From positions 62,001 to 126,000 of the forward strand of contig NZ_JAKCMV010000049.1 of assembly GCF_021440515.1 (NCBI RefSeq): a DNA stretch of 64,000 nucleotides. Direction: 5' to 3'. Below are positions 39,302-50,896 of the stretch, piece by piece. Under the pieces are notes generated by a model. It was not told the DNA's origin. It made no database searches and was given only the letters and a program-made list of their open reading frames with translations. The position numbers and the translations under genes are program-made. The number at the start of each line of letters is the position of its first letter. Position 1 is the first letter of the stretch. Source of the DNA: Enterobacter asburiae. Lineage in GTDB: Bacteria; Pseudomonadota; Gammaproteobacteria; Enterobacterales; Enterobacteriaceae.

Positions 39302-40635
39302 AAACGGTAATTCGTACTGCTGAGACGCATCCGCTGACCTGGCGTCTGCGCGATGACAAACAGCCGGTATGGCTTGAAGAATACGAAAGCAAAAACGGCT
39401 ACGCCGGGGCGCGTAAAGCGCTCAGCGGCATGGCGCCGGACGAGATCGTCAACGCGGTAAAAGACGCTGGCCTGAAAGGGCGCGGCGGCGCGGGCTTTTC
39501 CACCGGTCTTAAGTGGAGCCTGATGCCAAAAGACGAATCCATGAACATCCGTTACCTGCTGTGTAACGCCGATGAGATGGAGCCGGGCACCTATAAAGAC
39601 CGCCTGCTGATGGAGCAGCTGCCGCACCTGCTGGTGGAAGGCATGCTGATCTCCGCGTTTGCGCTGAAAGCCTACCGTGGCTACATCTTCCTGCGCGGTG
39701 AGTACATCGAAGCGGCAGAAAACCTGCGTCGCGCGATTGCGGAAGCCACCGAAGCGGGCCTGCTCGGTAAAAACATTCTGGGCACCGGCTTTGACTTCGA
39801 GCTGTTCGTCCACACCGGGGCAGGGCGTTATATCTGCGGCGAAGAGACCGCGCTGATTAACTCCCTCGAAGGCCGCCGTGCGAACCCGCGTTCCAAGCCA
39901 CCGTTCCCGGCAAGCTCCGGCGTGTGGGGTAAACCGACCTGCGTAAACAACGTCGAAACCCTGTGTAACGTCCCGGCTATTCTTGCCAACGGGGTGGAGT
40001 GGTATCAGGGTATCTCTGCAAGCAAAGATGCCGGTACCAAACTGATGGGCTTCTCCGGTCGCGTTAAAAATCCTGGCGTCTGGGAACTGCCGTTTGGCAC
40101 CACCGCGCGTGAAATTCTTGAAGACTACGCGGGCGGTATGCGCGACGGTCTGAAATTCAAAGCCTGGCAGCCGGGCGGGGCAGGGACAGACTTCCTGACT
40201 GAAGCTCACCTCGATCTGCCAATGGAATTCGAAAGCATTGGTAAAGCAGGCAGCCGTCTGGGTACGGCGCTGGCGATGGCCGTCGACCACGAGATCGGCA
40301 TGGTATCGCTGGTGCGTAACCTGGAAGAGTTCTTTGCCCGCGAGTCATGCGGCTGGTGTACGCCATGCCGTGACGGTCTGCCGTGGAGCGTGAAGATCCT
40401 GCGCGCCATCGAACGTGGCGAAGGCCAGCCTGGCGATATCGAGACACTTGAGCAACTGTGTCGATTCCTGGGCCCGGGTAAAACCTTCTGTGCCCACGCA
40501 CCGGGCGCCGTCGAGCCACTGCAAAGCGCGATTAAATATTTCCGCGACGAATTCGAAGCAGGCATCAAGCAGCCGTTCAGCAATACCCATTCCATCAATG
40601 GTATTCAGCCGAACCTGCTGAAAGCACGCTGGTAA
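39298..40635 (+). CDS. nuoF: NADH-quinone oxidoreductase subunit F
   Basis: Electron-input subunit that binds NADH, FMN and cluster N3. 445 aa. The nucleotide site is [13 protein letters not shown] (about residues 61-73) with [16 protein letters not shown] contacts are in [14 protein letters not shown]. The N3 ligands are three cysteines in [12 protein letters not shown] plus one in [11 protein letters not shown]. The ATGA overlap with nuoE implies coupled translation. nuoG follows after 54 bp. Confidence 0.98.
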   Translation: MKTVIRTAETHPLTWRLRDDKQPVWLEEYESKNGYAGARKALSGMAPDEIVNAVKDAGLKGRGGAGFSTGLKWSLMPKDESMNIRYLLCNADEMEPGTYKDRLLMEQLPHLLVEGMLISAFALKAYRGYIFLRGEYIEAAENLRRAIAEATEAGLLGKNILGTGFDFELFVHTGAGRYICGEETALINSLEGRRANPRSKPPFPASSGVWGKPTCVNNVETLCNVPAILANGVEWYQGISASKDAGTKLMGFSGRVKNPGVWELPFGTTAREILEDYAGGMRDGLKFKAWQPGGAGTDFLTEAHLDLPMEFESIGKAGSRLGTALAMAVDHEIGMVSLVRNLEEFFARESCGWCTPCRDGLPWSVKILRAIERGEGQPGDIETLEQLCRFLGPGKTFCAHAPGAVEPLQSAIKYFRDEFEAGIKQPFSNTHSINGIQPNLLKARW

Positions 40636-40689
40636 AAACAGAATTTTGATTAACGCTCGAAGCAATTCGAGCCAACTGGAAGCATGCTA

Positions 40690-43413
40690 ATGGCTACGAT
40701 TCATGTAGACGGCAAAGAATACGAGGTCAACGGGGCGGACAACCTGCTGGAAGCTTGTCTGTCGCTCGGCCTTGATATTCCGTATTTTTGCTGGCATCCG
40801 GCGCTGGGCAGCGTCGGTGCTTGCCGCCAGTGTGCGGTGAAGCAATATCAAAACGCGGAAGACACGCGTGGTCGCCTGGTGATGTCCTGTATGACGCCAG
40901 CCACCGAAGGCACCTTTATTTCGATTGATGACGAAGAAGCCAAACAGTTCCGCGAAAGCGTTGTGGAGTGGTTGATGACCAACCACCCGCACGACTGTCC
41001 GGTTTGTGAAGAGGGCGGTAACTGCCACCTCCAGGATATGACCGTCATGACCGGTCACAGCTTCCGTCGCTATCGCTTTACCAAACGTACCCACCGCAAC
41101 CAGGACCTGGGGCCGTTCATCTCTCACGAAATGAACCGCTGCATCGCCTGCTACCGCTGCGTGCGTTACTACAAAGATTACGCAGACGGTCAGGATCTGG
41201 GCGTGTATGGCGCGCACGACAACGTCTACTTTGGTCGTCCGGAAGACGGTACGCTGGAAAGCGAATTCTCCGGTAACCTGGTAGAAATCTGCCCGACCGG
41301 CGTGTTCACGGATAAAACGCACTCCGAGCGCTACAACCGTAAGTGGGACATGCAGTTTGCGCCAAGCATCTGCCAGCAGTGTTCACTCGGCTGTAACACC
41401 AGCCCGGGCGAGCGCTACGGCGAGCTGCGTCGCATCGAAAACCGTTACAACGGCACCGTTAACCACTACTTCCTCTGCGACCGCGGTCGTTTCGGCTATG
41501 GCTATGTGAACCTGAAAGACCGTCCGCGTCAGCCGGTTCAGCGCCGTGGCGACGACGTTATCACCCTGAACGCCGAACAGGCGATGCAGGGCGCGGCGGA
41601 TATTCTGCGCCAGTCGAAGAAAGTGATCGGTATCGGCTCCCCGCGCGCCAGCGTTGAAAGCAACTTCGCGCTGCGTGAGCTGGTTGGGGCGGAAAACTTC
41701 TACACCGGTATCGCCCAGGGCGAGCAGGAACGTCTGCAACTGGTGCTGAAAGTGCTGCGCGAAGGCGGTGTTCACACCCCGGCGCTGCGCGAAATCGAAT
41801 CCTACGATGCGGTTCTGGTGCTGGGCGAAGATTTAACCCAGACCGGCGCCCGTGCGGCCCTGGCAGTGCGTCAGGCGGTGAAAGGTAAAGCGCGTGAAAT
41901 GGCGGCAGCCCAGAAAGTGGCTGACTGGCAGATTGCGGCAATCCTTAACATCGGTCAGCGCGCGAAGCATCCTCTGTTTGTGACTAACGTCGACAATACC
42001 CGTCTGGACGATATCGCGGCGTGGACCTACTGCGCGCCGGTTGAAGATCAGGCGCGCCTCGGCTTCGCTATCGCCCATGCGCTGGACAACACCTCTCCGG
42101 CCGTTGAACTGGATCGCGACCTGCAAAACAAGGTCGACGTGATTGTTCAGGCGCTGGCGGGTGCGAAAAAACCGCTGATTATCTCCGGCACCAACGCCGG
42201 CAGCGCGGAAATCATCCAGGCTGCGGCTAACGTGGCGAAAGCCCTGAAAGGCCGCGGTGCTGACGTGGGCGTCACCATGATTGCCCGTGCGGTGAACAGC
42301 ATCGGTCTGGGCATGATTGGCGGCGGTTCGCTGGAAGAGGCGTTAAGCGAGCTGGAATCCGGCTCAGCCGACGCGGTTGTGGTGCTGGAAAACGACCTGC
42401 ATCGCCACGCTTCTGCGGCACGCGTTGACGCTGCGCTCTCTAAAGCGCCGCTGGTGATGGTCATTGACCATCAGCGCACCGCGATTATGGATAAAGCGCA
42501 CCTGGTGCTCTCTGCGGCAAGCTTCGCAGAAAGCGACGGTACGGTTATCAACAACGAAGGCCGCGCGCAGCGCTTCTTCCAGGTCTACGACCCGGCCTAT
42601 TACGACAGCAACACCCTGATGCTGGAAAGCTGGCGCTGGCTGCACTCCCTGCACAGCACCGTGCAGAGCCGTGAAGTGGACTGGACGCAGCTTGACCACG
42701 TTATCGACGCGGTGGTGGAAAAACTGCCTCATCTGGCGGGCATCAAAGATGCTGCACCTGACGCAAGCTTCCGTATTCGCGGCCAGAAACTGGCGCGTGA
42801 ACCGCACCGTTACAGCGGTCGTACCGCGATGCGTGCCAACATCAGCGTACACGAACCTCGTCAGCCGCAGGATAAAGACACGATGTTTGCCTTCTCGATG
42901 GAAGGGAACAACCAGCCGTCTGCGCCGCGCTCTCAGGTTCCGTTCGCATGGGCACCAGGCTGGAACTCCCCGCAGGCATGGAACAAATTCCAGGCTGAAG
43001 TGGGCGGTTCTCTGCGTCACGGTGATCCGGGCGTGCGTCTGATTGAAGCGTCTGAGACCGGTCTAGACTTCTTTACCGCGGTTCCGGCACGTTTCGAAGC
43101 GCAGGATGGCAACTGGCGTATCGCGCCTTACTACCATCTGTTTGGTAGCGACGAGCTGTCCCAGCGTTCACCGGTCTTCCAGACCCGTATGCCGCAGCCT
43201 TACATCAAGCTCAACCCGGCAGACGCCGCGAAGCTTGGCGTGAACGCGGGTGCGAACATTGCCTTTAGCTATGAAGGCCAGACGATCAGCCTGCCGCTGA
43301 TTATCTCTGAAGGTCTGAGCGCAGGGCAGGTCGGTCTGCCGATGGGTATGCCGGGCATCGCGCCGGTTCTCGCGGGTGCGCGTCTTGATAACTTGCAGGA
43401 GGCAAAAGCATGA
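40690..43413 (+). CDS. nuoG: NADH-quinone oxidoreductase subunit G
   Basis: Largest peripheral subunit, with the iron-sulfur relay N1b, N4, N5 and the extra cluster N7. 907 aa. The N-terminal ferredoxin fold has Cys34, Cys45 and Cys48 (PYFCWHP, GACRQC); the His/Cys N5 motif is [17 protein letters not shown]4 ligands are CIACYRC and EICPTG. N7 ligands CQQCSLGC and LCDRG are present, as in E. coli. A long molybdopterin-oxidoreductase-like domain follows, without cofactor. I chose the ATG at 40690 ([11 protein letters not shown]) with GGAAG seven bases upstream; the ATG at 40684 is too close to it. Confidence 0.97.
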   Translation: MATIHVDGKEYEVNGADNLLEACLSLGLDIPYFCWHPALGSVGACRQCAVKQYQNAEDTRGRLVMSCMTPATEGTFISIDDEEAKQFRESVVEWLMTNHPHDCPVCEEGGNCHLQDMTVMTGHSFRRYRFTKRTHRNQDLGPFISHEMNRCIACYRCVRYYKDYADGQDLGVYGAHDNVYFGRPEDGTLESEFSGNLVEICPTGVFTDKTHSERYNRKWDMQFAPSICQQCSLGCNTSPGERYGELRRIENRYNGTVNHYFLCDRGRFGYGYVNLKDRPRQPVQRRGDDVITLNAEQAMQGAADILRQSKKVIGIGSPRASVESNFALRELVGAENFYTGIAQGEQERLQLVLKVLREGGVHTPALREIESYDAVLVLGEDLTQTGARAALAVRQAVKGKAREMAAAQKVADWQIAAILNIGQRAKHPLFVTNVDNTRLDDIAAWTYCAPVEDQARLGFAIAHALDNTSPAVELDRDLQNKVDVIVQALAGAKKPLIISGTNAGSAEIIQAAANVAKALKGRGADVGVTMIARAVNSIGLGMIGGGSLEEALSELESGSADAVVVLENDLHRHASAARVDAALSKAPLVMVIDHQRTAIMDKAHLVLSAASFAESDGTVINNEGRAQRFFQVYDPAYYDSNTLMLESWRWLHSLHSTVQSREVDWTQLDHVIDAVVEKLPHLAGIKDAAPDASFRIRGQKLAREPHRYSGRTAMRANISVHEPRQPQDKDTMFAFSMEGNNQPSAPRSQVPFAWAPGWNSPQAWNKFQAEVGGSLRHGDPGVRLIEASETGLDFFTAVPARFEAQDGNWRIAPYYHLFGSDELSQRSPVFQTRMPQPYIKLNPADAAKLGVNAGANIAFSYEGQTISLPLIISEGLSAGQVGLPMGMPGIAPVLAGARLDNLQEAKA

Positions 43414-44387
43414 GTTGGTTAACGCCGGATCTTATCGACATTCTGCTTAGCATCCTCAAGGCAATCGTCATCCTGCTGGTGGTGGTCACCTGCGGCGCGT
43501 TCATGAGCTTTGGTGAACGTCGTCTGCTCGGTCTGTTCCAGAACCGTTACGGACCGAACCGCGTGGGCTGGGGTGGTTCACTCCAGCTGGTCGCGGACAT
43601 GATCAAGATGTTCTTTAAAGAGGACTGGGTTCCGCGCTTCTCGGATCGCGTGATCTTTACTCTGGCACCGATGATCGCCTTCACCTCGCTGCTGCTGGCG
43701 TTTGCTATCGTTCCGGTCAGCCCGACCTGGGTGGTCGCTGACCTTAATATCGGTATTCTGTTCTTCCTGATGATGGCAGGCCTCGCGGTTTACGCGGTGC
43801 TGTTCGCAGGCTGGTCCAGTAACAACAAATACTCCCTGCTGGGTGCGATGCGTGCGTCTGCGCAGACCCTGAGCTACGAGGTGTTCCTGGGTCTCTCCCT
43901 GATGGGCGTGGTGGCGCAGGCCGGTTCATTTAACATGACCGACATCGTCAACAACCAGGCCGACATCTGGAACGTTATCCCGCAGTTCTTTGGGTTTGTG
44001 ACCTTTGCTATCGCGGGCGTGGCGGTGTGTCACCGTCACCCGTTTGACCAGCCAGAAGCCGAACAGGAACTGGCCGACGGTTACCACATTGAATATTCCG
44101 GTATGAAATTCGGTCTGTTCTTCGTGGGCGAGTACATCGGTATCGTCACCATTTCCGCGTTGATGGTTACGCTGTTCTTTGGTGGCTGGCATGGCCCGTT
44201 CTTACCGCCGTTCATCTGGTTCGCGCTGAAAACCGCGTTCTTCATGATGATGTTCATTTTGATTCGTGCGTCGTTACCGCGTCCTCGTTATGACCAGGTA
44301 ATGTCCTTCGGCTGGAAAGTGTGCCTGCCGTTGACGCTCGTCAACTTGTTGGTAACGGCGGCTGTCATTCTCTGGCAGCAGCCATAA
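43410..44387 (+). CDS. nuoH: NADH-quinone oxidoreductase subunit H
   Basis: Membrane subunit that builds the entrance of the quinone chamber and links it to the proton channels. 325 aa with eight helices. Family signatures: [19 protein letters not shown] after helix 1, and the conserved acidic loop [22 protein letters not shown]. The ATG overlaps the nuoG stop by 4 bases. Confidence 0.98.
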   Translation: MSWLTPDLIDILLSILKAIVILLVVVTCGAFMSFGERRLLGLFQNRYGPNRVGWGGSLQLVADMIKMFFKEDWVPRFSDRVIFTLAPMIAFTSLLLAFAIVPVSPTWVVADLNIGILFFLMMAGLAVYAVLFAGWSSNNKYSLLGAMRASAQTLSYEVFLGLSLMGVVAQAGSFNMTDIVNNQADIWNVIPQFFGFVTFAIAGVAVCHRHPFDQPEAEQELADGYHIEYSGMKFGLFFVGEYIGIVTISALMVTLFFGGWHGPFLPPFIWFALKTAFFMMMFILIRASLPRPRYDQVMSFGWKVCLPLTLVNLLVTAAVILWQQP

Positions 44388-44401
44388 GGGGCTTTGAGAT
44401 C

Positions 44402-44944
44402 ATGACCTTAAAAGAATTATTGGTAGGTTTCGGCACCCAGGTACGCAGTATCTGGATGATCGGCCTGCACGCGTTTGCCAAACGCGAAACCCGGATGTAT
44501 CCGGAAGAGCCGGTTTATCTGCCGCCGCGCTACCGTGGCCGTATCGTGCTGACGCGCGACCCGGACGGTTCCGAGCGCTGCGTGGCCTGTAACCTGTGTG
44601 CGGTAGCCTGTCCGGTTGGCTGTATCTCGCTGCAAAAAGCAGAGACAGTTGACGGCCGCTGGTACCCGGAGTTCTTCCGCATTAACTTCTCACGCTGCAT
44701 CTTCTGCGGTCTGTGTGAAGAAGCGTGCCCAACCACGGCGATTCAGCTGACTCCAGACTTCGAGCTGGGTGAGTACAAGCGTCAGGACCTGGTGTACGAA
44801 AAAGAGGATCTGCTGATTTCCGGTCCGGGCAAATACCCGGAATATAACTTCTACCGGATGGCGGGTATGGCAATCGACGGCAAAGATAAGGGCGAAGCAG
44901 AGAACGAAGCGAAGCCTATCGACGTCAAGAGCCTGTTACCGTAA
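44402..44944 (+). CDS. nuoI: NADH-quinone oxidoreductase subunit I
   Basis: Ferredoxin-type subunit that carries clusters N6a and N6b, leading electrons to N2. 180 aa. Two CxxCxxCxxxCP motifs: Cys60-63-66-70 ([12 protein letters not shown]) and Cys99-102-105-109 ([12 protein letters not shown]). An N-terminal amphipathic helix anchors it to the membrane arm. The start is ATG 44402 ([11 protein letters not shown]); the longer frame beginning inside nuoH was rejected. Confidence 0.98.
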   Translation: MTLKELLVGFGTQVRSIWMIGLHAFAKRETRMYPEEPVYLPPRYRGRIVLTRDPDGSERCVACNLCAVACPVGCISLQKAETVDGRWYPEFFRINFSRCIFCGLCEEACPTTAIQLTPDFELGEYKRQDLVYEKEDLLISGPGKYPEYNFYRMAGMAIDGKDKGEAENEAKPIDVKSLLP

Positions 44945-44955
44945 GGAGAGGGGCA

Positions 44956-45510
44956 ATGGAATTCGCTTTTTATATCTGTGGCCTGATCGCCATCCTGGCT
45001 ACGCTGCGAGTGATTACGCACACCAACCCGGTGCATGCGCTGCTCTATTTAATCATTTCGCTGCTGGCTATTTCCGGGGTGTTCTTTGCGCTGGGCGCAC
45101 ACTTTGCGGGTGCGCTTGAAATCATCGTCTACGCCGGGGCCATCATGGTGCTGTTCGTCTTCGTGGTGATGATGCTGAACCTGGGCGGCTCTGAAATTGA
45201 GCAGGAACGTCAGTGGTTAAAACCGCAGGTGTGGATTGGCCCGGCTATTTTGTCGGCCATCATGCTGGCGGTGATTGTGTACGCCATTCTGGGCGTGAAC
45301 GATCAGGGCATCGACGGGACGCCAATCAGCGCGAAAGCAGTGGGTATTACCCTGTTTGGGCCATACGTTCTGGCGGTAGAACTGGCGTCTATGCTGCTGC
45401 TGGCAGGTCTGGTTGTTGCTTTCCACGTCGGCCGCGAAGAGCGCGTCGGCGAGGTGCTGAGCAACCGCACTGACGACCGCGCGAAAAGAAAAACGGAGGA
45501 ACGCGCATGA
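44956..45510 (+). CDS. nuoJ: NADH-quinone oxidoreductase subunit J
   Basis: Membrane subunit with five helices, including the TM3 pi-bulge helix that takes part in coupling. 184 aa, same as E. coli. Visible: [27 protein letters not shown] at the N-terminus (given in part) and the conserved [20 protein letters not shown] helix. The C-terminal tail is hydrophilic ([15 protein letters not shown]). RBS AAGGAGAGGGGC. The stop overlaps the nuoK start by 4 bases. Confidence 0.97.
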   Translation: MEFAFYICGLIAILATLRVITHTNPVHALLYLIISLLAISGVFFALGAHFAGALEIIVYAGAIMVLFVFVVMMLNLGGSEIEQERQWLKPQVWIGPAILSAIMLAVIVYAILGVNDQGIDGTPISAKAVGITLFGPYVLAVELASMLLLAGLVVAFHVGREERVGEVLSNRTDDRAKRKTEERA

Positions 45511-45809
45511 TCCCCTTAACACATGGACTGATCCTCGCTGCGATTTTATTCGTTCTGGGCTTAACCGGTCTGGTTATCCGCCGCAATCTGCTGTTTATGC
45601 TGATCGGTCTGGAAATCATGATTAACGCTTCCGCGCTGGCCTTTGTGGTCGCCGGGAGCTACTGGGGCCAGACGGATGGTCAGGTGATGTACATTCTTGC
45701 TATCAGCCTCGCGGCTGCCGAAGCGAGTATTGGCCTGGCGCTGTTGCTACAGCTCCATCGTCGCCGCCAGAACCTGAACATCGATTCAGTAAGTGAGTTG
45801 CGTGGATGA
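45507..45809 (+). CDS. nuoK: NADH-quinone oxidoreductase subunit K
   Basis: Small membrane subunit homologous to MrpC of Na+/H+ antiporters and part of the fourth proton channel. 100 aa with three helices. The two membrane glutamates needed for coupling are present: one in [13 protein letters not shown] (Glu36 region) and one in [14 protein letters not shown] (Glu72 region). Overlaps both nuoJ and nuoL by 4 bases. Confidence 0.97.
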   Translation: MIPLTHGLILAAILFVLGLTGLVIRRNLLFMLIGLEIMINASALAFVVAGSYWGQTDGQVMYILAISLAAAEASIGLALLLQLHRRRQNLNIDSVSELRG

Positions 45810-47647
45810 ACATGCTTGCCTTAACCATTATTTTTCCGCTGATTGGCTTCGTGCTGCTGGCGTTTTCTCGCGGCCGCTGGTCTGAGAATCTGTCTGCTAC
45901 CGTCGGCATTGGCTCTATCGGTCTGGCTGCGCTGGTCACGGCGTATGCGGGTATCGACTTCTTCAACAACGGCCGCCAGCCTTTCAGCGTCCCGCTGTGG
46001 ACCTGGATGTCGGTGGGGGATTTCAACATCGGTTTCAACCTGGTGCTGGATGGTCTGTCCCTGACCATGCTTTCCGTGGTGACCGGCGTGGGCTTCCTGA
46101 TCCACATGTTCGCCTCATGGTATATGCGCGGTGAAGAGGGTTACTCCCGCTTCTTCGCCTACACTAACCTGTTTATCGCGAGTATGGTGGTCCTTGTACT
46201 GGCCGATAACCTCCTGCTGATGTATCTGGGCTGGGAAGGCGTAGGTCTGTGTTCTTACCTGTTGATCGGTTTCTACTACACCGATCCGAAGAATGGCGCA
46301 GCGGCCATGAAAGCGTTCGTCGTGACCCGCGTGGGTGACGTATTCCTCGCTTTCGCGCTGTTCATTCTTTACAACGAACTGGGCACGCTGAACTTCCGCG
46401 AAATGGTGGAACTGGCGCCGGCGCACTTCGAAGCAGGCAATAACATGCTGTGGTGGGCGACGCTGATGCTGCTGGGTGGTGCCGTGGGTAAATCCGCGCA
46501 GCTGCCGTTGCAGACCTGGCTTGCCGACGCGATGGCGGGTCCAACGCCTGTCTCCGCGCTGATCCACGCCGCGACCATGGTGACCGCAGGGGTTTACCTG
46601 ATTGCGCGTACCCACGGTCTGTTCCTGATGACCCCTGAAATTCTGCATCTGGTGGGTATCGTTGGTGCGGTAACGCTGGTGCTGGCAGGCTTTGCCGCGC
46701 TGGTGCAAACCGACATCAAACGCGTTCTCGCGTACTCCACCATGAGCCAGATTGGTTACATGTTCCTGGCGCTGGGCGTTCAGGCATGGGATGCCGCGAT
46801 TTTCCACCTGATGACGCACGCGTTCTTTAAAGCGCTGCTGTTCCTCTCATCCGGTTCGGTTATCCTGGCCTGCCACCACGAGCAGAACATCTTCAAAATG
46901 GGCGGACTGCGTAAGTCCATCCCGCTGGTGTATGTCTGCTTCCTGGTGGGCGGCGCGGCGCTGGCGGCACTGCCGCTGATTACCGCAGGCTTCTTCAGTA
47001 AGGACGAAATCCTTGCGGGTGCCATGGCGAATGGTCATATCAATCTGATGGTTGCGGGTCTGGTCGGTGCGTTCATGACCTCCCTGTATACCTTCCGAAT
47101 GATTTTCATCGTATTCCACGGTAAAGAACAAATTCACGCTCACGCAGGGAAGGGGATTACCCACCACCTGCCGCTGATTGTGCTGCTGGTCCTGTCCACC
47201 TTCGTTGGCGCAATGATTGTGCCGCCGTTGCAGGGCGTACTGCCAGCCACCACCGAGCTTGAGCACGGTCGCGTTCTGACGCTTGAAATCACCTCCGGCG
47301 TGGTCGCTATCGCGGGCATCCTGATTGCTGCATGGCTGTGGCTGGGTAAACGTACACTGGTGACTGCCGTTGCCAACAGTGCGCCGGGCCGTCTGCTGGG
47401 CACCTGGTGGTACAACGCGTGGGGCTTCGACTGGCTGTACGACATGATCTTCGTTAAGCCGTTCCTGGGCATTGCGTGGCTGCTGAAGCGCGACCCACTG
47501 AACAGCCTGATGAATATCCCGGCGATCCTCTCCCGCTTCGCAGGTAAAGGCCTGCTGCTGAGCGAGAACGGTTATCTGCGCTGGTATGTGGCGTCCATGA
47601 GCATCGGTGCGGTTGTTGTACTGGCGCTGCTGATGGTGTTGCGATAG
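45806..47647 (+). CDS. nuoL: NADH-quinone oxidoreductase subunit L
   Basis: Distal antiporter-like proton-pumping subunit (MrpA type), with the long lateral helix HL running along the membrane arm. 613 aa. Key charged segments: [17 protein letters not shown] with the conserved Glu, [18 protein letters not shown] with the pumping Lys, and the His/Lys-bearing [17 protein letters not shown]. The C-terminal region after the core holds HL. Start ATG 45806 overlaps nuoK. A BIME separates it from nuoM. Confidence 0.98.
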   Translation: MNMLALTIIFPLIGFVLLAFSRGRWSENLSATVGIGSIGLAALVTAYAGIDFFNNGRQPFSVPLWTWMSVGDFNIGFNLVLDGLSLTMLSVVTGVGFLIHMFASWYMRGEEGYSRFFAYTNLFIASMVVLVLADNLLLMYLGWEGVGLCSYLLIGFYYTDPKNGAAAMKAFVVTRVGDVFLAFALFILYNELGTLNFREMVELAPAHFEAGNNMLWWATLMLLGGAVGKSAQLPLQTWLADAMAGPTPVSALIHAATMVTAGVYLIARTHGLFLMTPEILHLVGIVGAVTLVLAGFAALVQTDIKRVLAYSTMSQIGYMFLALGVQAWDAAIFHLMTHAFFKALLFLSSGSVILACHHEQNIFKMGGLRKSIPLVYVCFLVGGAALAALPLITAGFFSKDEILAGAMANGHINLMVAGLVGAFMTSLYTFRMIFIVFHGKEQIHAHAGKGITHHLPLIVLLVLSTFVGAMIVPPLQGVLPATTELEHGRVLTLEITSGVVAIAGILIAAWLWLGKRTLVTAVANSAPGRLLGTWWYNAWGFDWLYDMIFVKPFLGIAWLLKRDPLNSLMNIPAILSRFAGKGLLLSENGYLRWYVASMSIGAVVVLALLMVLR

Positions 47648-47654
47648 TGGTTTT

Positions 47655-47721
47655 GCCCGGTGGCGCTGCGCTTACCGGGCCTACGAGACCGTAGGTTGGG
47701 TCAGCGTGAGCGCCACCCGAC
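47655..47721. repeat. BIME inside the nuo operon (nuoL-nuoM gap)
   Basis: REP unit GCCCGGTGGCGCTGCGC-TTACCGGGCCTAC followed by GTAGGTTGGGTCAGCG-TGAGCGCCACCCGAC. It lies within the operon, in the 159-bp gap before nuoM, so it is transcribed and could affect nuoL mRNA stability or the L:M ratio. Confidence 0.88.
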
Positions 47722-47806
47722 ACCACAAACCGCACTAACGCGTGAATTTTGTTGAATTCGTTGAAAATCGGTCCCTTAGGGACTTTAACAAGGAATAAAA
47801 ATCGCC

Positions 47807-49336
47807 ATGTTACTACCCTGGCTAATATTAATTCCCTTCATCGGCGGCTTCCTGTGCTGGCAGACTGAACGCTTTGGCGTGAAGATGCCGCGCTGGATCG
47901 CGCTGATCACCATGGGATTGACGCTCGCGCTTGGTCTGCAACTGTGGTTGCAGGGTGGCTACTCTCTGACCCAGGCTACGGGCGTTCCGCAGTGGCAGGA
48001 CGAGTTCATTCTGCCGTGGATCCCGCGTTTTGGTATCACCATTCACCTGGCGATTGATGGTCTGTCGCTGCTGATGGTTGTGCTGACCGGCCTGCTCGGC
48101 GTTCTGGCGGTACTGTGCTCCTGGCGAGAAATCGAAAAATACCAGGGCTTCTTCCACCTGAACCTGATGTGGATCCTGGGCGGCGTTATCGGCGTGTTCC
48201 TTGCCATCGACATGTTCCTGTTCTTCTTCTTCTGGGAGATGATGCTGGTGCCGATGTACTTCCTGATCGCGCTGTGGGGCCATAAGGCGTCCGACGGTAA
48301 AACGCGTATCACGGCGGCAACCAAGTTCTTCATCTATACCCAGGCGAGCGGTCTGGTGATGCTGATTGCCATCCTGGCGCTGGTGTTCGTGCATTACAAC
48401 GCGACCGGCGTCTGGACCTTCAACTACGAAGAACTGCTGAAGACCCCGATGTCGCACGGCGTGGAATACCTGCTGATGCTGGGCTTCTTCATCGCCTTCG
48501 CGGTGAAAATGCCGGTGGTTCCGCTGCACGGCTGGCTGCCGGACGCGCACTCCCAGGCACCAACGGCGGGTTCCGTTGACCTGGCGGGTATCTTGCTGAA
48601 AACCGCGGCCTACGGTCTGCTGCGTTTCGCACTGCCGCTGTTCCCGAACGCGTCCGCCGAGTTCGCACCGATTGCCATGTGGCTGGGCGTGATCGGCATC
48701 TTCTACGGCGCGTGGATGGCCTTCACCCAGTACGACATCAAACGTCTGATTGCCTACACCTCCGTGTCCCACATGGGCTTCGTGCTGATTGCTATCTACA
48801 CCGGCAGCCAGCTGGCGTACCAGGGCGCGGTTATCCAGATGATTGCGCACGGTCTGTCCGCAGCGGGCCTGTTCATCCTGTGTGGTCAGCTGTATGAACG
48901 TCTGCACACCCGCGACATGCGTATGATGGGCGGCCTGTGGGGCAAAATGAAATGGCTGCCAGCGCTGTCGATGTTCTTCGCGGTGGCGACGCTGGGTATG
49001 CCGGGTACCGGTAACTTCGTCGGCGAATTTATGATTCTGTTCGGCAGCTTCAAAGTGGTGCCGACGATCACCGTCATCTCCACCTTTGGTCTGGTGTTCG
49101 CTTCCGTCTACTCCCTGGCGATGCTGCATCGCGCCTACTTCGGTAAAGCGAAGAGCGAAATTGCTGCACAACAACTGCCTGGGATGTCAATGCGTGAGCT
49201 GTTCATCATCCTGCTGCTGGTCGTACTGCTGGTGCTGTTGGGCTTCTATCCACAGCCGATTCTGGATACCTCGCACTCCGCGATGGGTAATATCCAGCAG
49301 TGGTTTGTTAATTCTGCTTCTACTACAAGGCCGTAA
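47807..49336 (+). CDS. nuoM: NADH-quinone oxidoreductase subunit M
   Basis: Middle antiporter-like proton-pumping subunit (MrpD type). 509 aa, about 14 helices. The conserved Glu is in FFFFWEMMLVPMYFLIALWG, the pumping Lys in AFAVKMPVVPLHGWLPDAH and the second Lys in TQYDIKRLIAYTSVSHMG. Start ATG 47807, preceded by AAGGAATAAAAATCGCC. nuoN follows after 6 bp. Confidence 0.98.
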   Translation: MLLPWLILIPFIGGFLCWQTERFGVKMPRWIALITMGLTLALGLQLWLQGGYSLTQATGVPQWQDEFILPWIPRFGITIHLAIDGLSLLMVVLTGLLGVLAVLCSWREIEKYQGFFHLNLMWILGGVIGVFLAIDMFLFFFFWEMMLVPMYFLIALWGHKASDGKTRITAATKFFIYTQASGLVMLIAILALVFVHYNATGVWTFNYEELLKTPMSHGVEYLLMLGFFIAFAVKMPVVPLHGWLPDAHSQAPTAGSVDLAGILLKTAAYGLLRFALPLFPNASAEFAPIAMWLGVIGIFYGAWMAFTQYDIKRLIAYTSVSHMGFVLIAIYTGSQLAYQGAVIQMIAHGLSAAGLFILCGQLYERLHTRDMRMMGGLWGKMKWLPALSMFFAVATLGMPGTGNFVGEFMILFGSFKVVPTITVISTFGLVFASVYSLAMLHRAYFGKAKSEIAAQQLPGMSMRELFIILLLVVLLVLLGFYPQPILDTSHSAMGNIQQWFVNSASTTRP

Positions 49337-49342
49337 TTCGCC

Positions 49343-50800
49343 ATGACAATAACTCCACAACAACTGATCGCGCTGCTACCGCTGCTGATCGTCGGATTGA
49401 CGGTGGTGGTTGTGATGCTCTCCATTGCGTGGCGACGCAATCACTTCCTGAATGCCACGCTGTCGGTCATTGGACTGAACGCCGCGTTAGTCTCCCTCTG
49501 GTTTGTTGGCCAGGCGGGCGCGATGGACGTCACCCCGCTGATGCGCGTTGACGGCTATGCCATGCTGTATACGGGTCTGGTTCTGCTGGCGAGTCTGGCA
49601 ACCTGTACCTTTGCGTACCCGTGGCTCGAAGGCTACAACGACAACAAAGAAGAGTTTTACCTGCTGGTTCTGATTGCCGCACTGGGCGGCATTCTGCTGG
49701 CGAATGCGAACCACCTGGCCGCGCTGTTCCTCGGTATTGAGCTTATCTCTCTGCCGCTGTTCGGCCTGATCGGTTACGCCTTCCGCCAGAAGCGTTCTCT
49801 GGAAGCGAGTATCAAGTACACCATTCTGTCAGCGGCGGCGTCCTCGTTCCTGCTGTTTGGTATCGCGCTGCTGTACGCACAGTCCGGTAACCTCTCTTTC
49901 GTGGCGCTCGGCAAGAGCCTCGGCGACGGGATGCTGCACGAGCCGCTGCTGCTGGCGGGTCTGGGCATGATGATCGTCGGCCTCGGCTTTAAGCTCTCTC
50001 TGGTGCCGTTCCACCTGTGGACGCCAGACGTCTACCAGGGCGCGCCGGCCCCGGTGTCTACCTTCCTGGCGACGGCGAGCAAAATCGCCATCTTCGGCGT
50101 GGTGATGCGTCTGTTCCTGTACGCACCGGTGGGTGACAGCGAAGCGGTCCGCGTGGTGCTCGGCATCATCGCGTTCCTGTCCATCATCTTCGGTAACCTG
50201 ATGGCGCTGAGCCAGACCAACATCAAACGTCTGTTGGGCTACTCGTCTATCTCCCATCTGGGCTATCTGCTGGTGGCGCTGATTGCGTTGCAAAGCGGTG
50301 AGATGTCGATGGAAGCCGTAGGCGTCTATCTGGCTGGCTACCTGTTCAGCAGCCTCGGCGCGTTCGGTGTGGTGAGCCTGATGTCCAGCCCGTACCGTGG
50401 CCCGGATGCAGATTCCCTGTTCTCCTACCGTGGTCTGTTCTGGCACCGTCCGATCCTGTCCGCGGTAATGACCGTGATGATGCTGTCGCTGGCGGGTATC
50501 CCGATGACGCTCGGCTTTATCGGCAAGTTCTACGTACTGGCCGTGGGTGTGCAGGCGGGTCTGTGGTGGCTGACGGCGGGCGTCGTGATCGGCTCCGCGA
50601 TTGGTTTGTACTACTACCTGCGCGTTGCCGTGAGCCTGTACCTGAGCGCCCCGTCGCAGCTCAACCGCGATGCGCCGCGCAACTGGCAGTACAGCGCGGG
50701 CGGTATTGTGGTGCTGATTTCAGCCCTGCTGGTGCTGATCTTCGGTATCTATCCGCAGCCGCTCATCACCATTGTGCAACACGCAATGCCAATTATGTAA
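49343..50800 (+). CDS. nuoN: NADH-quinone oxidoreductase subunit N
   Basis: Third antiporter-like proton-pumping subunit (MrpD type), next to NuoK. 485 aa; E. coli also about 485. The conserved Glu is in [20 protein letters not shown], the Lys in [21 protein letters not shown] and [19 protein letters not shown]. Start ATG 49343. It is the last gene of the operon, followed directly by a terminator. Confidence 0.98.
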   Translation: MTITPQQLIALLPLLIVGLTVVVVMLSIAWRRNHFLNATLSVIGLNAALVSLWFVGQAGAMDVTPLMRVDGYAMLYTGLVLLASLATCTFAYPWLEGYNDNKEEFYLLVLIAALGGILLANANHLAALFLGIELISLPLFGLIGYAFRQKRSLEASIKYTILSAAASSFLLFGIALLYAQSGNLSFVALGKSLGDGMLHEPLLLAGLGMMIVGLGFKLSLVPFHLWTPDVYQGAPAPVSTFLATASKIAIFGVVMRLFLYAPVGDSEAVRVVLGIIAFLSIIFGNLMALSQTNIKRLLGYSSISHLGYLLVALIALQSGEMSMEAVGVYLAGYLFSSLGAFGVVSLMSSPYRGPDADSLFSYRGLFWHRPILSAVMTVMMLSLAGIPMTLGFIGKFYVLAVGVQAGLWWLTAGVVIGSAIGLYYYLRVAVSLYLSAPSQLNRDAPRNWQYSAGGIVVLISALLVLIFGIYPQPLITIVQHAMPIM

Positions 50801-50804
50801 AAGC

Positions 50805-50831
50805 AAAAACCCGCCTCGGCGGGTTTTTTTT
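50805..50831 (+). terminator. Terminator of the nuo operon
   Basis: AAAAACCCGC-CTCG-GCGGGTTTTTTTT: a GC-rich stem with tetraloop and eight Ts, directly after nuoN. Confidence 0.93.
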
Positions 50832-50833
50832 AT

Positions 50834-50883
50834 TGCCCGGCGGCGCGGGTTTTGTAGGTCGGGTAAGCGAAGCGCCACCCGAC
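50834..50883. repeat. REP/BIME between nuoN and cheV
   Basis: A degenerate left unit GCCCGGCGGCGCGGG and a clear right unit GTAGGTCGGGTAAGCG-AAGCGCCACCCGAC, between the convergent 3' ends of nuoN and cheV. Confidence 0.82.
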
Positions 50884-50896
50884 AAAACAGCGCAAA

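Noticed and set aside
47828-49174. 448-codon reverse frame opposite nuoM
   Set aside because: His/Gln/Arg-rich shadow of a membrane protein gene; nuoM is complete and conserved.
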